Positions 24,625 through 32,847 of a DNA stretch of 64,000 bases are shown here, piece by piece. Source of the DNA: Devosia sp. (lineage in GTDB: Bacteria > Pseudomonadota > Alphaproteobacteria > Rhizobiales > Devosiaceae). Location: assembly GCF_028290435.1 (NCBI RefSeq), contig NZ_JAQGJV010000085.1, forward strand, positions 1 to 64,000. The letters run 5' to 3'. The first letter of the stretch is position 1. Each line of letters opens with the position of its first letter. The notes beneath the pieces are model-generated. The model was not told where the DNA came from. It ran no database searches and was given only the letters and a program-made list of their open reading frames with translations. Both the position numbers and the translations under genes were made by a program.

Positions 24625-26388
24625 TCAGATATCCAGCACGAGACGCGGGGTGAGCGAGCGGGAGACGCAGGTCATCATGCAGTTGTTGGCGCGCTTTTCG
24701 CTGGCGTTGAGATAGACGTCCTGATGGTCGGGGGTGCCTTCCATGACCCCGGTCAGGCAGGTGCCGCAGGCGCCTTGTTCGCAGGAGGATGACACTTGCA
24801 GGCCGGCCTCGCGCATGACCTCGAGGACGGTCTTGCCCGAGGGGATGTGCAGCGTCATGGCGGAGCGGGCGAGTTCGACTTCGAAGGCCGAGCTGTCGTC
24901 GATGACGCGGTCGTTGCGGAAATATTCGTAATGCACGGCCTCGTCAGGCCAACCGAGATCGGCGGCGGTGGTGCGGACGGTTTCAAGCAGCGAGCCGGGG
25001 CCGCAGATATAGACGTGCTGGGCGAAGCTGTGGGCGCCGAGGGTTTTGGTGATGGTTTCGGCAATGGCGGCGCGGGGCAGGCCGATATGGAGGGTGACGT
25101 TGGCGCCGAGCGCGTCGATCTGGTCCCGGAAGGCGATCTGGTCTTCGGAGCGGACGATGTAGTGTAGCTCGTAGGGCAGGTTGGACTTGGCAAGGAAGCG
25201 CGCCATCGAGAGGATGGGCGTGATGCCGATGCCCCCGGCGATCAACACGGTGCGGATGGTATCGCGGCGCAACGGGAAATTGTTGCGCGGCTCGGAAATG
25301 GCCAGCACGTCGCCTTCGCGGACAGTGTCGATCAGCACTTCGGAGCCGCCCTTGGAGGCGAGGTCGCGCTTGACGCCGATGGTGTAGCTCAGGAGTTCGC
25401 CCGGGCCGTTGGTGATGGAATATTGCCGGCTTAGGCCATTGGGCAAGTGCACGTCGATATGGGCGCCGGGCTGGAAGGTGGGCAGATGATTGCCGTCGAG
25501 TGCGGTTAGCTCGAATGCGGTGATGCCGGTGGCGGTGGCCCATTTGCGCTTGACCATGGCGCGCAGGGTGAGGGCGCTGCCGATGGTGATTTCGGGCATG
25601 GTGGAGAGTTCGACCGAGACTTTTTCGAAGCTCGGGGTCAGTGGCTCGGGAATTGGCTTTTTTTCCGCCAAGCGTTCCAGGCGGTCGCGGAGCTGGACAA
25701 GACCTTCGTTATGGCTGCGCAATTGCGCGTTGATATCGGGGAAGGTGTGGTCCAGCAGACCACGCACGACACAGCGATTGGAGTCCACAGGCTGGACAAA
25801 AAAGACGATGGAGCGGTGGCCTTCTTTGAGCTCCACCGTGACTTTTACCGCCAAGCCGGGAAGGCGTTCGGTAACCGTCGCTACGCCGAGAATGCCCTTT
25901 TCGGCCGTGACCGCATAACCTTCCAATGCCTTCAGTACATCCTCGGTGGTCGCGTTTATCGGCATCGGGCGAAGGGCCAGCCACTCGGCAGATGCGGAAC
26001 CGTCAAAAGGCGCGAACTCGGCCGCGCCATTATTGGCGGACCAGACCAGACCGAAGGCCTCCACCGCCGGATAGGTGGTGTTGGTGATGCGGCGGGCGGG
26101 GGCGTCGGCGGGGTGGGCGGGGATGTAGGTGCAGCCGGCGGAGCGGTTGGCGTAGCGCCAGCCGTGATACTGGCATTTGAGCTCGCCGCCCTCGTTGATG
26201 CCGATGGAGAGGCGCACCCCGCGGTGCAGGCAGCGGTTTTCCCAGACATTCACGTTGCCGTCGTCGGCGCGCCAGATCGCGAGTTCGCGGCCGAGAAGCT
26301 GTCCGTGGAAGACGTGGCGCAGGGGGAGGTCGGTGCTGGAGGCGACGGGGTACCAGGTGGTGTCGGTGGTAGAGAGCGTCATTGTCAT
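24625..26388 (-). CDS. Rieske-ferredoxin reductase fusion (NdmD-like)
   Basis: A 587-residue three-part electron-transfer protein. Residues about 12-110 form a Rieske domain with ligands C53, H55, C72 and H75 (CLHRG...CQYHGW). After a linker region comes a flavin/NAD(P) reductase (about 275-500; RQYSITNGPGE flavin site, IAGGIGITPILSMARF nucleotide site). A plant-type 2Fe-2S domain ends the protein with C536, C541, C544 and C574. Ordinary class IA reductases (VanB-type) lack the first domain. NdmD of caffeine demethylases has exactly this extra Rieske unit and donates it to a Rieske-less oxygenase, and just such an oxygenase gene lies upstream here. The substrate is unknown. Confidence 0.88.
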   Translation of the reverse strand: MTMTLSTTDTTWYPVASSTDLPLRHVFHGQLLGRELAIWRADDGNVNVWENRCLHRGVRLSIGINEGGELKCQYHGWRYANRSAGCTYIPAHPADAPARRITNTTYPAVEAFGLVWSANNGAAEFAPFDGSASAEWLALRPMPINATTEDVLKALEGYAVTAEKGILGVATVTERLPGLAVKVTVELKEGHRSIVFFVQPVDSNRCVVRGLLDHTFPDINAQLRSHNEGLVQLRDRLERLAEKKPIPEPLTPSFEKVSVELSTMPEITIGSALTLRAMVKRKWATATGITAFELTALDGNHLPTFQPGAHIDVHLPNGLSRQYSITNGPGELLSYTIGVKRDLASKGGSEVLIDTVREGDVLAISEPRNNFPLRRDTIRTVLIAGGIGITPILSMARFLAKSNLPYELHYIVRSEDQIAFRDQIDALGANVTLHIGLPRAAIAETITKTLGAHSFAQHVYICGPGSLLETVRTTAADLGWPDEAVHYEYFRNDRVIDDSSAFEVELARSAMTLHIPSGKTVLEVMREAGLQVSSSCEQGACGTCLTGVMEGTPDHQDVYLNASEKRANNCMMTCVSRSLTPRLVLDI

Positions 26389-26476
26389 TGATCCGCGGTC
26401 GGTCGGATCGCGCCACGATCATTGGAGTTTAGGACAGCTACCCTGGCGTACGGGGCGGCTTGAGGGAATATCACTC

Positions 26477-26574
26477 CCACCGGCGCTTCCCTCGGACTTG
26501 ATCCGCGGGTCTCTATCGGCATGCAACGCCTGTGGCGAGTGGCCCGCGGATCAAGTCCGCGGGAAGGTCGGTGG
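26477..26574. repeat. Long inverted repeat between the oxygenase and reductase genes
   Basis: Left arm 26486-26511 (starting CTTCCCTCGGACTTG) and right arm 26541-26566 (ending CAAGTCCGCGGGAAG) are inverted over 26 bases with only two mismatches. A second paired block (CCACCG 26477-26482 with CGGTGG 26569-26574) extends the stem. It fills much of the 230-base gap and would form a long hairpin in a shared transcript. It has the look of the dispersed palindromic repeats of Hyphomicrobiales genomes. Confidence 0.75.
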
Positions 26575-26618
26575 ACGAGGTGCGATCGTGCCATTTCTGG
26601 TTGGCTTGCCCTCAATCC

Positions 26619-27527
26619 TCAGCTCGCCATCGGGATTGTGCCGTAGGTGATGCCTTTCTGGCTCAGCCATCTCCGATAAGCGATGGCGGATTTATCGGCG
26701 CGAATGGGGGTTTCGGCGCGCGGGTCCAAAGGCAAGCGCTTGGGGTACTGGTTTTCGAGGATCGGTTTGTCCTGACCGAAAATGGTCTGCTGGAAGCGAC
26801 GCAGGTCGGTGATGGTGGAGGTGCTGTCGATCATCGATTGCAGAAGGTGCGCGCGGGTGGTTTCAGCGGTCATGGGCTGCAGGAAAATGGCGATGACGTC
26901 TTGGCGCGTGACGTCCTCGGGGCAGGATTTATAAAGCACCGAGCAGAACGGGTGCGGCACACGGTAGATATATTCGACCTCGATGCCCTCGGTGGCGCTG
27001 AGCGCCGCGCGCGGCTGGAAGAAGCGGCAGCGGGTGGCCAAAACCTCGTCGCGTTCCTCGGAGACTTCAACGTCGTATTCCTTGACCTCGGTATGGGGCT
27101 CGGCACCCAGGATGTCGGTGTGCACATAGGGGAAGTGGCCCATGTCGAGGAAGTTTTCGACGATGCGCGGGGCGGAGGAACCGACGCCGATGGAGCCGCA
27201 GCTCATGTTGACGCGGTCCGGTTCGGCATATTCGGGAATGGGAAACAGGTGATCGGGCGGGTTGCCGAAGCTGGTCCAGATATAGCCGTAGCCGCTGATG
27301 ACCGGCAGGCGGACGGTCACGGTGGCGAGATCGATTTCGTCCCCGTGTTCTTCGGTGGTGCGCAGCCAAACGACTGGGCTCCCGTCGCTGTCGCGGGAGA
27401 AAGCGAGGCGCTGGTCGAGCAGCAGCGTGGTGCTGACCACGCCGACCGGTGTCTCATCGACGGCGGCGATGACCTGCCAGAGGTCGCGGGTGACAGCGTC
27501 GATGGGGGATGGGGTGGTCATGGGCAT
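26619..27527 (-). CDS. Rieske-less mononuclear iron oxygenase (NdmC-like, VanA-related)
   Basis: A 302-residue oxygenase subunit. The mononuclear iron site is clear: VENFLDMGHFPYVH with N125, D128, H131 and H136, as in VanA-type Rieske oxygenases. The N-terminus keeps the scaffold of a Rieske domain (DLWQVIAAVDETPVG, DQRLAFSRDSDGSPVV) but contains neither CxH nor CxxH; the first Cys is C110. It therefore cannot carry its own 2Fe-2S cluster and must be fed by another protein, the obvious donor being the downstream reductase with an added Rieske domain. This matches NdmC, which oxidatively N-demethylates 7-methylxanthine, but substrate identity here is open. Start ATG 27527, alternative ATG 27521. 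Confidence 0.85.
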   Translation of the reverse strand: MPMTTPSPIDAVTRDLWQVIAAVDETPVGVVSTTLLLDQRLAFSRDSDGSPVVWLRTTEEHGDEIDLATVTVRLPVISGYGYIWTSFGNPPDHLFPIPEYAEPDRVNMSCGSIGVGSSAPRIVENFLDMGHFPYVHTDILGAEPHTEVKEYDVEVSEERDEVLATRCRFFQPRAALSATEGIEVEYIYRVPHPFCSVLYKSCPEDVTRQDVIAIFLQPMTAETTRAHLLQSMIDSTSTITDLRRFQQTIFGQDKPILENQYPKRLPLDPRAETPIRADKSAIAYRRWLSQKGITYGTIPMAS

Positions 27528-27541
27528 TATCTCGTGGCAGG

Positions 27542-27553
27542 TGTGATGTCACA
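27542..27553. promoter_or_regulatory. Palindrome in the divergent oxygenase/dehydrogenase promoter region
   Basis: TGTGATGTCACA, two perfect 5-base arms around TG, lies in the 71-base region between the divergent NdmC-like and Ldh-family genes. It is a plausible site for a shared regulator (GntR- or CRP-like half-site form), which is not encoded in the window. Confidence 0.35.
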
Positions 27554-27598
27554 ATAAACGGGTCGCGCGGCGTTGCCAGTATAAACTTGGAGGATGAG

Positions 27599-28633
27599 AT
27601 GGCGGTTGGTGAGGGCGCGCGGTTTCCGTTGGCGGAACTGGAAGTGCGGGTAGCGGCGGCCTTGCGGGAGGCGGGCGCCAGCGAGGCATCGCTCCAGGCG
27701 GCGACGCGCGCGATGCTGCATGCCTCGCGGGTCGGCGTCGACAGCCACGGCATCAGGCTGGTCGAGCATTATTGCAACATGCTGGCGGGCGGGCGGCTGA
27801 ACAAAAGCCCCGAGCTAAAGGTGGATATTCGCGCGCCAGGCAGTGCCATGGTGGATGGCGATGACGGGCTGGGGCATTACGCGGCGTACAAGGCAGTCGA
27901 GGTCGGGTGCGAGCTGGCGCGGGTGAATGGCGTCGCCGGGGTGGGCGTTGCGCATTCGTCGCATCTGGGGGCGGCGGGTGCTTATGCACTAGCCGGAGCC
28001 GAGGCGGGGTTCGTGGCGTTCGCGACCACCAATACCGATTCCATGGTGGCGCTGCATGATGGCGCGGCGCGGTTTCATGGCACCAATCCGCTGGCTTTCG
28101 CCGCGCCGGTGCCGGGACAGAAGCCGTGGTTTCTCGACATGGCGACGTCCTCGATCCCGATGAACCGGGTGTTGCTGCATCGCTCGATGGGGGTGGACCT
28201 GCCCGAGGGCGTGGCGGCGGATGCGGCGGGGCAGATGGTGACCGATCCGCATGCGGTGGAGATGCTGCTGCCGCTGGGCGGGCAGGGCTATGGCTATAAG
28301 GGCGCGGGGCTGGCCGGGGTGGCAACGCTGTTTTCGGCGCTGCTGACGGGCACGACGCTGGATACCGATTTCATCCCGATGTTCGGCGGCGGGGATATTT
28401 CCAGCCATCGGAACATGGGGCATTTCGTGATGATCGTGGACCCTGACAAGTTCGTCGGGCGCGAGATGTTCGGGATGATGATGACGCGCTATCTGGAGAG
28501 TCTGCGCGGCGCCCCGGCACGAGCTGACGGCGTCGTGATGGCGCCGGGCGACCGGGAATGGGCGGAGGTGGCGCGGCGCGAGGCCGAGGGGGCCCCGGTC
28601 GATCCCGATACGATCAGGTTTTTGGGGCTGTAG
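27599..28633 (+). CDS. Malate/L-lactate dehydrogenase family (Ldh2) oxidoreductase
   Basis: A 344-residue NAD(P)-dependent dehydrogenase of the Ldh_2 family. The active-site His lies in VGVDSHGIRLV and the second conserved block is GVAHSSHLGAAG; NPLAFAAPVPG and GQGYGYKGAGLA are further family signatures. Members include malate, sulfolactate and ureidoglycolate dehydrogenases and piperidine-2-carboxylate reductases, and the sequence alone does not separate them. TTGGAGG is five bases before ATG 27599; the frame upstream to 27509 overlaps the divergent oxygenase gene. Divergent coupling to an NdmC-like gene would fit a purine or N-methyl compound pathway, but this is only suggestive. Confidence 0.85.
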   Translation: MAVGEGARFPLAELEVRVAAALREAGASEASLQAATRAMLHASRVGVDSHGIRLVEHYCNMLAGGRLNKSPELKVDIRAPGSAMVDGDDGLGHYAAYKAVEVGCELARVNGVAGVGVAHSSHLGAAGAYALAGAEAGFVAFATTNTDSMVALHDGAARFHGTNPLAFAAPVPGQKPWFLDMATSSIPMNRVLLHRSMGVDLPEGVAADAAGQMVTDPHAVEMLLPLGGQGYGYKGAGLAGVATLFSALLTGTTLDTDFIPMFGGGDISSHRNMGHFVMIVDPDKFVGREMFGMMMTRYLESLRGAPARADGVVMAPGDREWAEVARREAEGAPVDPDTIRFLGL

Positions 28634-28748
28634 CGGCGACACCGCCCTGGGCAACCAGGCGAGGGACTTCGGACAGGGTGAAATCCTTGGGCAGGAAGAT
28701 GACGACCGCCAGGGCGGCGACTATAAGTACAGTCCACAGGATACGCAT
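28614..28748 (-). CDS. Small single-pass membrane protein, 44 residues
   Basis: A short gene 18 bases downstream of the response regulator on the same strand. Its ATG (28748) is preceded by TAGGAGT at seven bases' spacing, a near-ideal ribosome site. The product starts MRILWTVLIVAALAVVIFLP, one hydrophobic helix with a basic N-terminus, followed by KDFTLSEVPR and an Ala/Gly-rich tail ending APKT. The 3' end overlaps the convergent Ldh-family gene by 20 bases. No known family is recognised. Location at the end of a two-component operon suggests a small membrane partner or modulator of the sensor kinase (inference). Confidence 0.65.
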   Translation of the reverse strand: MRILWTVLIVAALAVVIFLPKDFTLSEVPRLVAQGGVAATAPKT

Positions 28749-28766
28749 TACAAAACTCCTAGAGCC

Positions 28767-29423
28767 TCAGGCAAGTCCCCGTTTCAGCGCCTCGCGGGTG
28801 GCCTCCGCGCGGCTCGAAATATTGAGCTTCTGATAGATCACCTTAACATAGGACGCCACGGTCTGGGGTTGAAGGCCGAGTCGGGTGGCGGCCTCCGATA
28901 CGGTCATGCCGCGTGCCAGCAGGGTTAACACTTCGGTCTCGCGCGGACTGAGGCCGGAGGTATCGGGGCGGGCCAAAGTCGGGCCACGGAAATGGGCCAG
29001 CATACGGTGGGCGATGGAAGGGGAGAGCGGCGGCTCGCCGCTTTCGATGCGCTTGAAATAGCCAACCAGCAGGCTGGCCTCCTCGTCCTTGAGCACGTAG
29101 CCGCGGGCACCGGCGGCGATAGCCTCGAACAGATGGGCGTCGTCGTCGTAAATGGTGGCGACGATGGGCAGGGCATCGGGAAGCTCGGCGGCGAGGCGGC
29201 GCACGATGTCGATGCCTGAGCCGTCGGGCAGGCCGATATCGACGACCGCCAGCGTGAGCTCCGTGCCATTGGCATCGAGCCAGTGGTGAGCGGCCTTCAG
29301 CGTGCCGGCAGTGGCGACGCGCAAGCCGGGAAAGGCGCTCGCGAGGACGCCGAGCATCCAGTCGCGCGTGTGTGGCTGGTCTTCTACCAAGAGGCACAGA
29401 CCGGTTTGGGGTGAAGTGTTCAT
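28767..29423 (-). CDS. LuxR/NarL-family response regulator
   Basis: A 218-residue regulator. The receiver domain has the acidic pocket LLVEDQP and phospho-acceptor D62 in VVDIGLPDGSG; the conserved switch Thr is in VATIYDDD and the Lys in GYVLKDEE. The C-terminal LuxR helix-turn-helix is LSPRETEVLTLLARGMTVSEAATRLGL followed by TVASYVKVIYQKLNISSRAEA. ATG 29423 overlaps the kinase stop by four bases; the open frame extending to 29813 lies within the kinase gene. It is the cognate partner of the upstream sensor. Targets are unknown. Confidence 0.93.
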   Translation of the reverse strand: MNTSPQTGLCLLVEDQPHTRDWMLGVLASAFPGLRVATAGTLKAAHHWLDANGTELTLAVVDIGLPDGSGIDIVRRLAAELPDALPIVATIYDDDAHLFEAIAAGARGYVLKDEEASLLVGYFKRIESGEPPLSPSIAHRMLAHFRGPTLARPDTSGLSPRETEVLTLLARGMTVSEAATRLGLQPQTVASYVKVIYQKLNISSRAEATREALKRGLA

Positions 29424-31666
29424 GGGGTGGACCCTAGCGCTTCGGGCAGGGCTGACAGCCCCCGATCCGGGGTGGGGATTGTGACGCGCAGTGGGATGTC
29501 GATGCCGATAGCGGTGCCCTTGCCGGTATTGGCGAGCGCAAAGCGGCCGCCGACATCCTCGATGCGGTGGCGCAGGTTGCGCAGGCCAAAACCCTGGCTT
29601 TCGCCGGCCAAAGCGGGGGTGGCAAGGCCGATGCCATTGTCGGCAAAGTGGAGGGCGAGGCGGTCGCCGTCGAGGTCGAGACTGACGGCCAGCGTGCTCG
29701 CCTCGGCGTGGCGGATGACGTTGGAGACGATTTCGCGCACCGAGGAGGTCAGCGCCTTGTGCAGGCGATAGTCGAGCTGGATGGTGTCGGCGGGGATGTC
29801 GTTGACCGGCCAATCCAGTGCGATGCCGGCGGCTTCCAGGCGCCGCGCGGTTTCGTGGCGGGTTTCTGCGAGGACGCGGTCAAGGCTCGCTTCATCGCCA
29901 GACAGGCCCGAAACGATGGCCCGAATATCCGAGAGCGCGGCCTGCAATATGGGACGGGTGGCGGCATCGGCGGTGTGCAGGCCCGTCAGCAAGCGGGCGC
30001 CGACATCGTCGTGCAGGTCGCGGGCCATGCGGCGGCGCTCCTCGCCGACGCCGCGCGTATAGGCGGCTCGCCCGGCTTCGGCGTGCTCGGTGAGGGTGAC
30101 GAGCTGATTGGCAAGCTGCAGATGCTCGGGCGCGAACAGGCCGCGGCCGGCGAACGGATAGGCCAGACGAAGCGCAGGGGCGCCGGCGATTGCGGGCAGG
30201 AACAGGATTAGTCCATCGCTGGTAAGGCTCGGTTGGGCGGTCCCGGCATCGGCTTCGGCCAGTTCCAGCGGGTCGAACAGGCGCACCAGCAGATCGCGCC
30301 AGCGGATGGCGCTATCCTGGCGGGAGGGCGCGAAGGCCACGTCGATGGCGGCGGCGAAAAGCTGGTGATCCTCGATCTGGCGACTGCGGGTCAGGCGCTG
30401 CCAGAGCCAGTCGCGCAGGGGCAGGTAGAGGAAACCAACGGTCACCAGCGCCAAACCGAAAGCGGGAGCGCTGTCGAGATCGAGCGTAATCACCAGCACG
30501 GCGTCAAAAGTAAGCAGCAGCAGCGCGCCCACTGTGTAGAACAGGATGCGATAGGCCCAGCGGCCCAGCTCGAACAGACGGTAGCGCAGCAGGCCGAGGG
30601 CGAGGCCGACATAGATGACGACGAGCACGCCGGTAACGTGGCTCTGCGGCACGCCGAAGGGCAGGTGCAGCAGCACAGGCGCGGCGCCCAGCAGGGTATA
30701 GCTGCCGGCGCCGGCGATCACCGACAAGCCGATCCAGCCCAGCGCGGCGCGATCCGACGGATGCCTGCGGGTCGACCACCATTGCGCGGCGATGGTGATG
30801 AAAATGGCCAGCGTTTCCAGCGCGACCCACAGGTAGAGCTGGGTCGGGCCGGCGCCGATCTCGGCCAGATCAAGCCCCATGGCGACCAGCAGTGCCAGCG
30901 GCAAAGCCAGCAGCCAGCGTGGATGTACCAGCCGGCGCGGATAACACAGGAACAGACCGATGATGGCGAGGCCGAACATCAGCGAGCCGGCGTGATTGAT
31001 CGTGACCATCGTGGCGAACCAGTCGCCGTTGATGGCCAGTTCGCGATTGGCATATATGGCGGACGTGGCGGTGGCGCCGATCAGGCCAATAGCGGTCAGC
31101 GCGAACATGATCGGCCCCAGCGCGCGCGGCCGCAGCGCCCAGACCCAACCGGCGATCAGCGTGCCGGCGACGCCGGTGAGAAACTGCACCCAGAAGCCGC
31201 TGGGCAGTGTCCACCACGGACTGCCCTTGGGATAGGCGACGACGGTGTAATCTGCCCCGGTCAACGGGTTGACGAGATAGAGCATTACCCGGGGTTGGGC
31301 CACGATGGCCGTCAGCATGGATTGGCGGGCATAGAAGGCGTCGAGCGCGGCATAGGTTTCGAGGCTATCGGGCTCGGGGCGGACGTCATCGGCCTGCATC
31401 AGGATCGGCTTGGCGGGGGCGCTGCCGGGGGCGGGCACCGTGCCGATGGCTCGCAGCCGGGCGCCCGGGACGATGCCCGGATTGTCGATCCGCGCGTTCA
31501 GGTCGACGCCAGCGACAGTGACGACGGTGCCATCGGGGGACGCGAGCAGTGTTAGGCCCATGCGGGGCATGCTGGTGGCCGCCGCAAAGGTCACCCATGT
31601 CAGCACCACGCAGAGCAGCGCGACGGCGACGAGCAGGAGACCGGGCGAGGCGGCAGCGGGTTTCAT
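29420..31666 (-). CDS. Membrane sensor histidine kinase (HisKA_3 / NarL-system type)
   Basis: A 748-residue inner-membrane kinase. An N-terminal TM helix (about 9-30) precedes a periplasmic segment of ~130 residues (LLASPDGTVVTVAGVDL...), then about seven further TM helices to residue ~430. The dimerisation box is GEERRRMARDLHDDVG with H552 as phospho-acceptor, and the ATP-binding domain shows EIVSNVIRHA (N box), FADNGIGL (G1) and GFGLRNLRHRIEDVGG (G2). It is the usual partner of NarL-type regulators, encoded immediately downstream with an ATGA overlap. The stimulus is unknown; the periplasmic part has no family I recognise with confidence. Confidence 0.9.
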   Translation of the reverse strand: MKPAAASPGLLLVAVALLCVVLTWVTFAAATSMPRMGLTLLASPDGTVVTVAGVDLNARIDNPGIVPGARLRAIGTVPAPGSAPAKPILMQADDVRPEPDSLETYAALDAFYARQSMLTAIVAQPRVMLYLVNPLTGADYTVVAYPKGSPWWTLPSGFWVQFLTGVAGTLIAGWVWALRPRALGPIMFALTAIGLIGATATSAIYANRELAINGDWFATMVTINHAGSLMFGLAIIGLFLCYPRRLVHPRWLLALPLALLVAMGLDLAEIGAGPTQLYLWVALETLAIFITIAAQWWSTRRHPSDRAALGWIGLSVIAGAGSYTLLGAAPVLLHLPFGVPQSHVTGVLVVIYVGLALGLLRYRLFELGRWAYRILFYTVGALLLLTFDAVLVITLDLDSAPAFGLALVTVGFLYLPLRDWLWQRLTRSRQIEDHQLFAAAIDVAFAPSRQDSAIRWRDLLVRLFDPLELAEADAGTAQPSLTSDGLILFLPAIAGAPALRLAYPFAGRGLFAPEHLQLANQLVTLTEHAEAGRAAYTRGVGEERRRMARDLHDDVGARLLTGLHTADAATRPILQAALSDIRAIVSGLSGDEASLDRVLAETRHETARRLEAAGIALDWPVNDIPADTIQLDYRLHKALTSSVREIVSNVIRHAEASTLAVSLDLDGDRLALHFADNGIGLATPALAGESQGFGLRNLRHRIEDVGGRFALANTGKGTAIGIDIPLRVTIPTPDRGLSALPEALGSTP

Positions 31667-31769
31667 CCCCGCATATGAGGGGGGATTTTTTGCTGGTGCA
31701 ACAGAATGGTTAGCGCATTGTTAAGGGCGGTCTTCACTTCTTCAGGTGGGGAGAGGCAAAGAGGACCTC

Positions 31770-32543
31770 TCACCCCTCGCGGTGGATGGCAAATGGCCCC
31801 CAGGCCTGGGTGGTGGCCATCAGTTCGATGCGGTTGACGTTGACATGGGCCGGCAGGGTGGTGGCCCAGAAAATGGTCTCGGCGATATCGTCGCCGTTCA
31901 TCGGCATTGTGCCCGCATAGGGGGCGGCCGCCTTGGTGTCGTCGCCCTTGAAGCGGACCAGCGAGAATTCGGTTTCGGTCAGGCCGGGCTCGATATTGGT
32001 GACGCGGACATTCTTGCCCTGCAGGTCGCTGCGCAGGTTCATGGCAAACTGCTTCACGAAGGCTTTGGTGGCGCCGTAGACGCTGCCGCCCGGATAGGCA
32101 TATTCGCCGGCCACCGAACCCAGGGTGACGATGTGGCCGCCGCCGCGAGCGATGATGCCGGGCAGCAAGGCGCGGATGGTGACCATCAAGCCGCGGATAT
32201 TGGTATCGACCATGGTTTCCCAATCATCGAGATTGGCTTCGGCGGCGGGCTGCAGGCCGAGCGCCAGGCCCGCATTGGCGAGCACGATATTGACCGCGCC
32301 GAACGGGGCAGGCAGGCCGGCGATGGCGGCTTCGAGGGCTGGGCGGTCACGGACATCGAGTTCGATGGTGTGGCAGCGTTCGCCGAGCTCCGCCTTGAGA
32401 TCGGCGAGGCGATCGCCGCGGCGGCCGGAGGCGATGACGCGGGCACCGGCGGCGATATAGCGGCGCGCGGCCGCGGCGCCGAAGCCAGAGGTGGCGCCGG
32501 TGATGAAGACGGTGAAGCCGGCGGGATCGAGCGTGGGATACAT
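31770..32543 (-). CDS. YdfG-like short-chain dehydrogenase (3-hydroxy acid / serine dehydrogenase type)
   Basis: A 257-residue SDR: NADP-binding FITGATSGFGAAAARRY with a following SGRRGDRL that favours NADP, NANAG-like VLANAGLAL, the catalytic Ser in TLGSVAGEYAYPGGSVYGATKAF (Tyr-x3-Lys), and the C-terminal WGPFAIHREG that resembles E. coli YdfG. YdfG oxidises L-allo-threonine, serine and 3-hydroxypropionate/malonic semialdehyde. It lies upstream of the kinase gene on the same strand but 103 bases away, and a separate transcript is likely. Confidence 0.88.
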   Translation of the reverse strand: MYPTLDPAGFTVFITGATSGFGAAAARRYIAAGARVIASGRRGDRLADLKAELGERCHTIELDVRDRPALEAAIAGLPAPFGAVNIVLANAGLALGLQPAAEANLDDWETMVDTNIRGLMVTIRALLPGIIARGGGHIVTLGSVAGEYAYPGGSVYGATKAFVKQFAMNLRSDLQGKNVRVTNIEPGLTETEFSLVRFKGDDTKAAAPYAGTMPMNGDDIAETIFWATTLPAHVNVNRIELMATTQAWGPFAIHREG

Positions 32544-32847
32544 GGGACGTGTCCGGGTGGGAGGGTTGGCGGCAAACTGGGCTGGCGTCGGGAGCTAGTC
32601 AAGCTCGGTGGGGCAGGCACCTTCATCCGGCGCCACGCGCCCACCTTCTCCCCGTCGGGGAGAAGAATAGGAAGGGCGTGGGCTCTTATTCCTCTCCCCC
32701 TCGGGAGAGGGTGGATCGGCGAAGCCAAGACGGTGAGGGTGTCTGTCCCCGGGGAAGCTTGCCGAATGGCAATGAAGCTTTCCAAGTCCTAACGTTACGG
32801 ATTGCCGGATCGTCCCTATATTGCCAGACGAATGGGAGAGTCCAGAT
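32544..32847. repeat. Intergenic region with a palindromic repeat (about 32619-32741)
   Basis: The 304-base divergent gap between the SDR and macA genes has no gene I can support. Its middle holds a ~120-base imperfect palindrome built of two hairpins (TTCTCCCC/GGGGAGAA at 32646-32664; CCTCTCCC/GGGAGAGG at 32691-32710) inside longer outer arms (CACCTTCATCCG... and ...CGGTGAGGGTG). This is the type of dispersed repeat common in Hyphomicrobiales. The last ~100 bases should hold the macAB promoter, which I cannot place. Confidence 0.65.

Noticed and set aside
29424..29813. N-terminal extension of the response regulator
   Set aside because: The extra residues lie in the kinase gene and do not resemble a domain; the ATG at 29423 in an ATGA overlap is right for a receiver domain.
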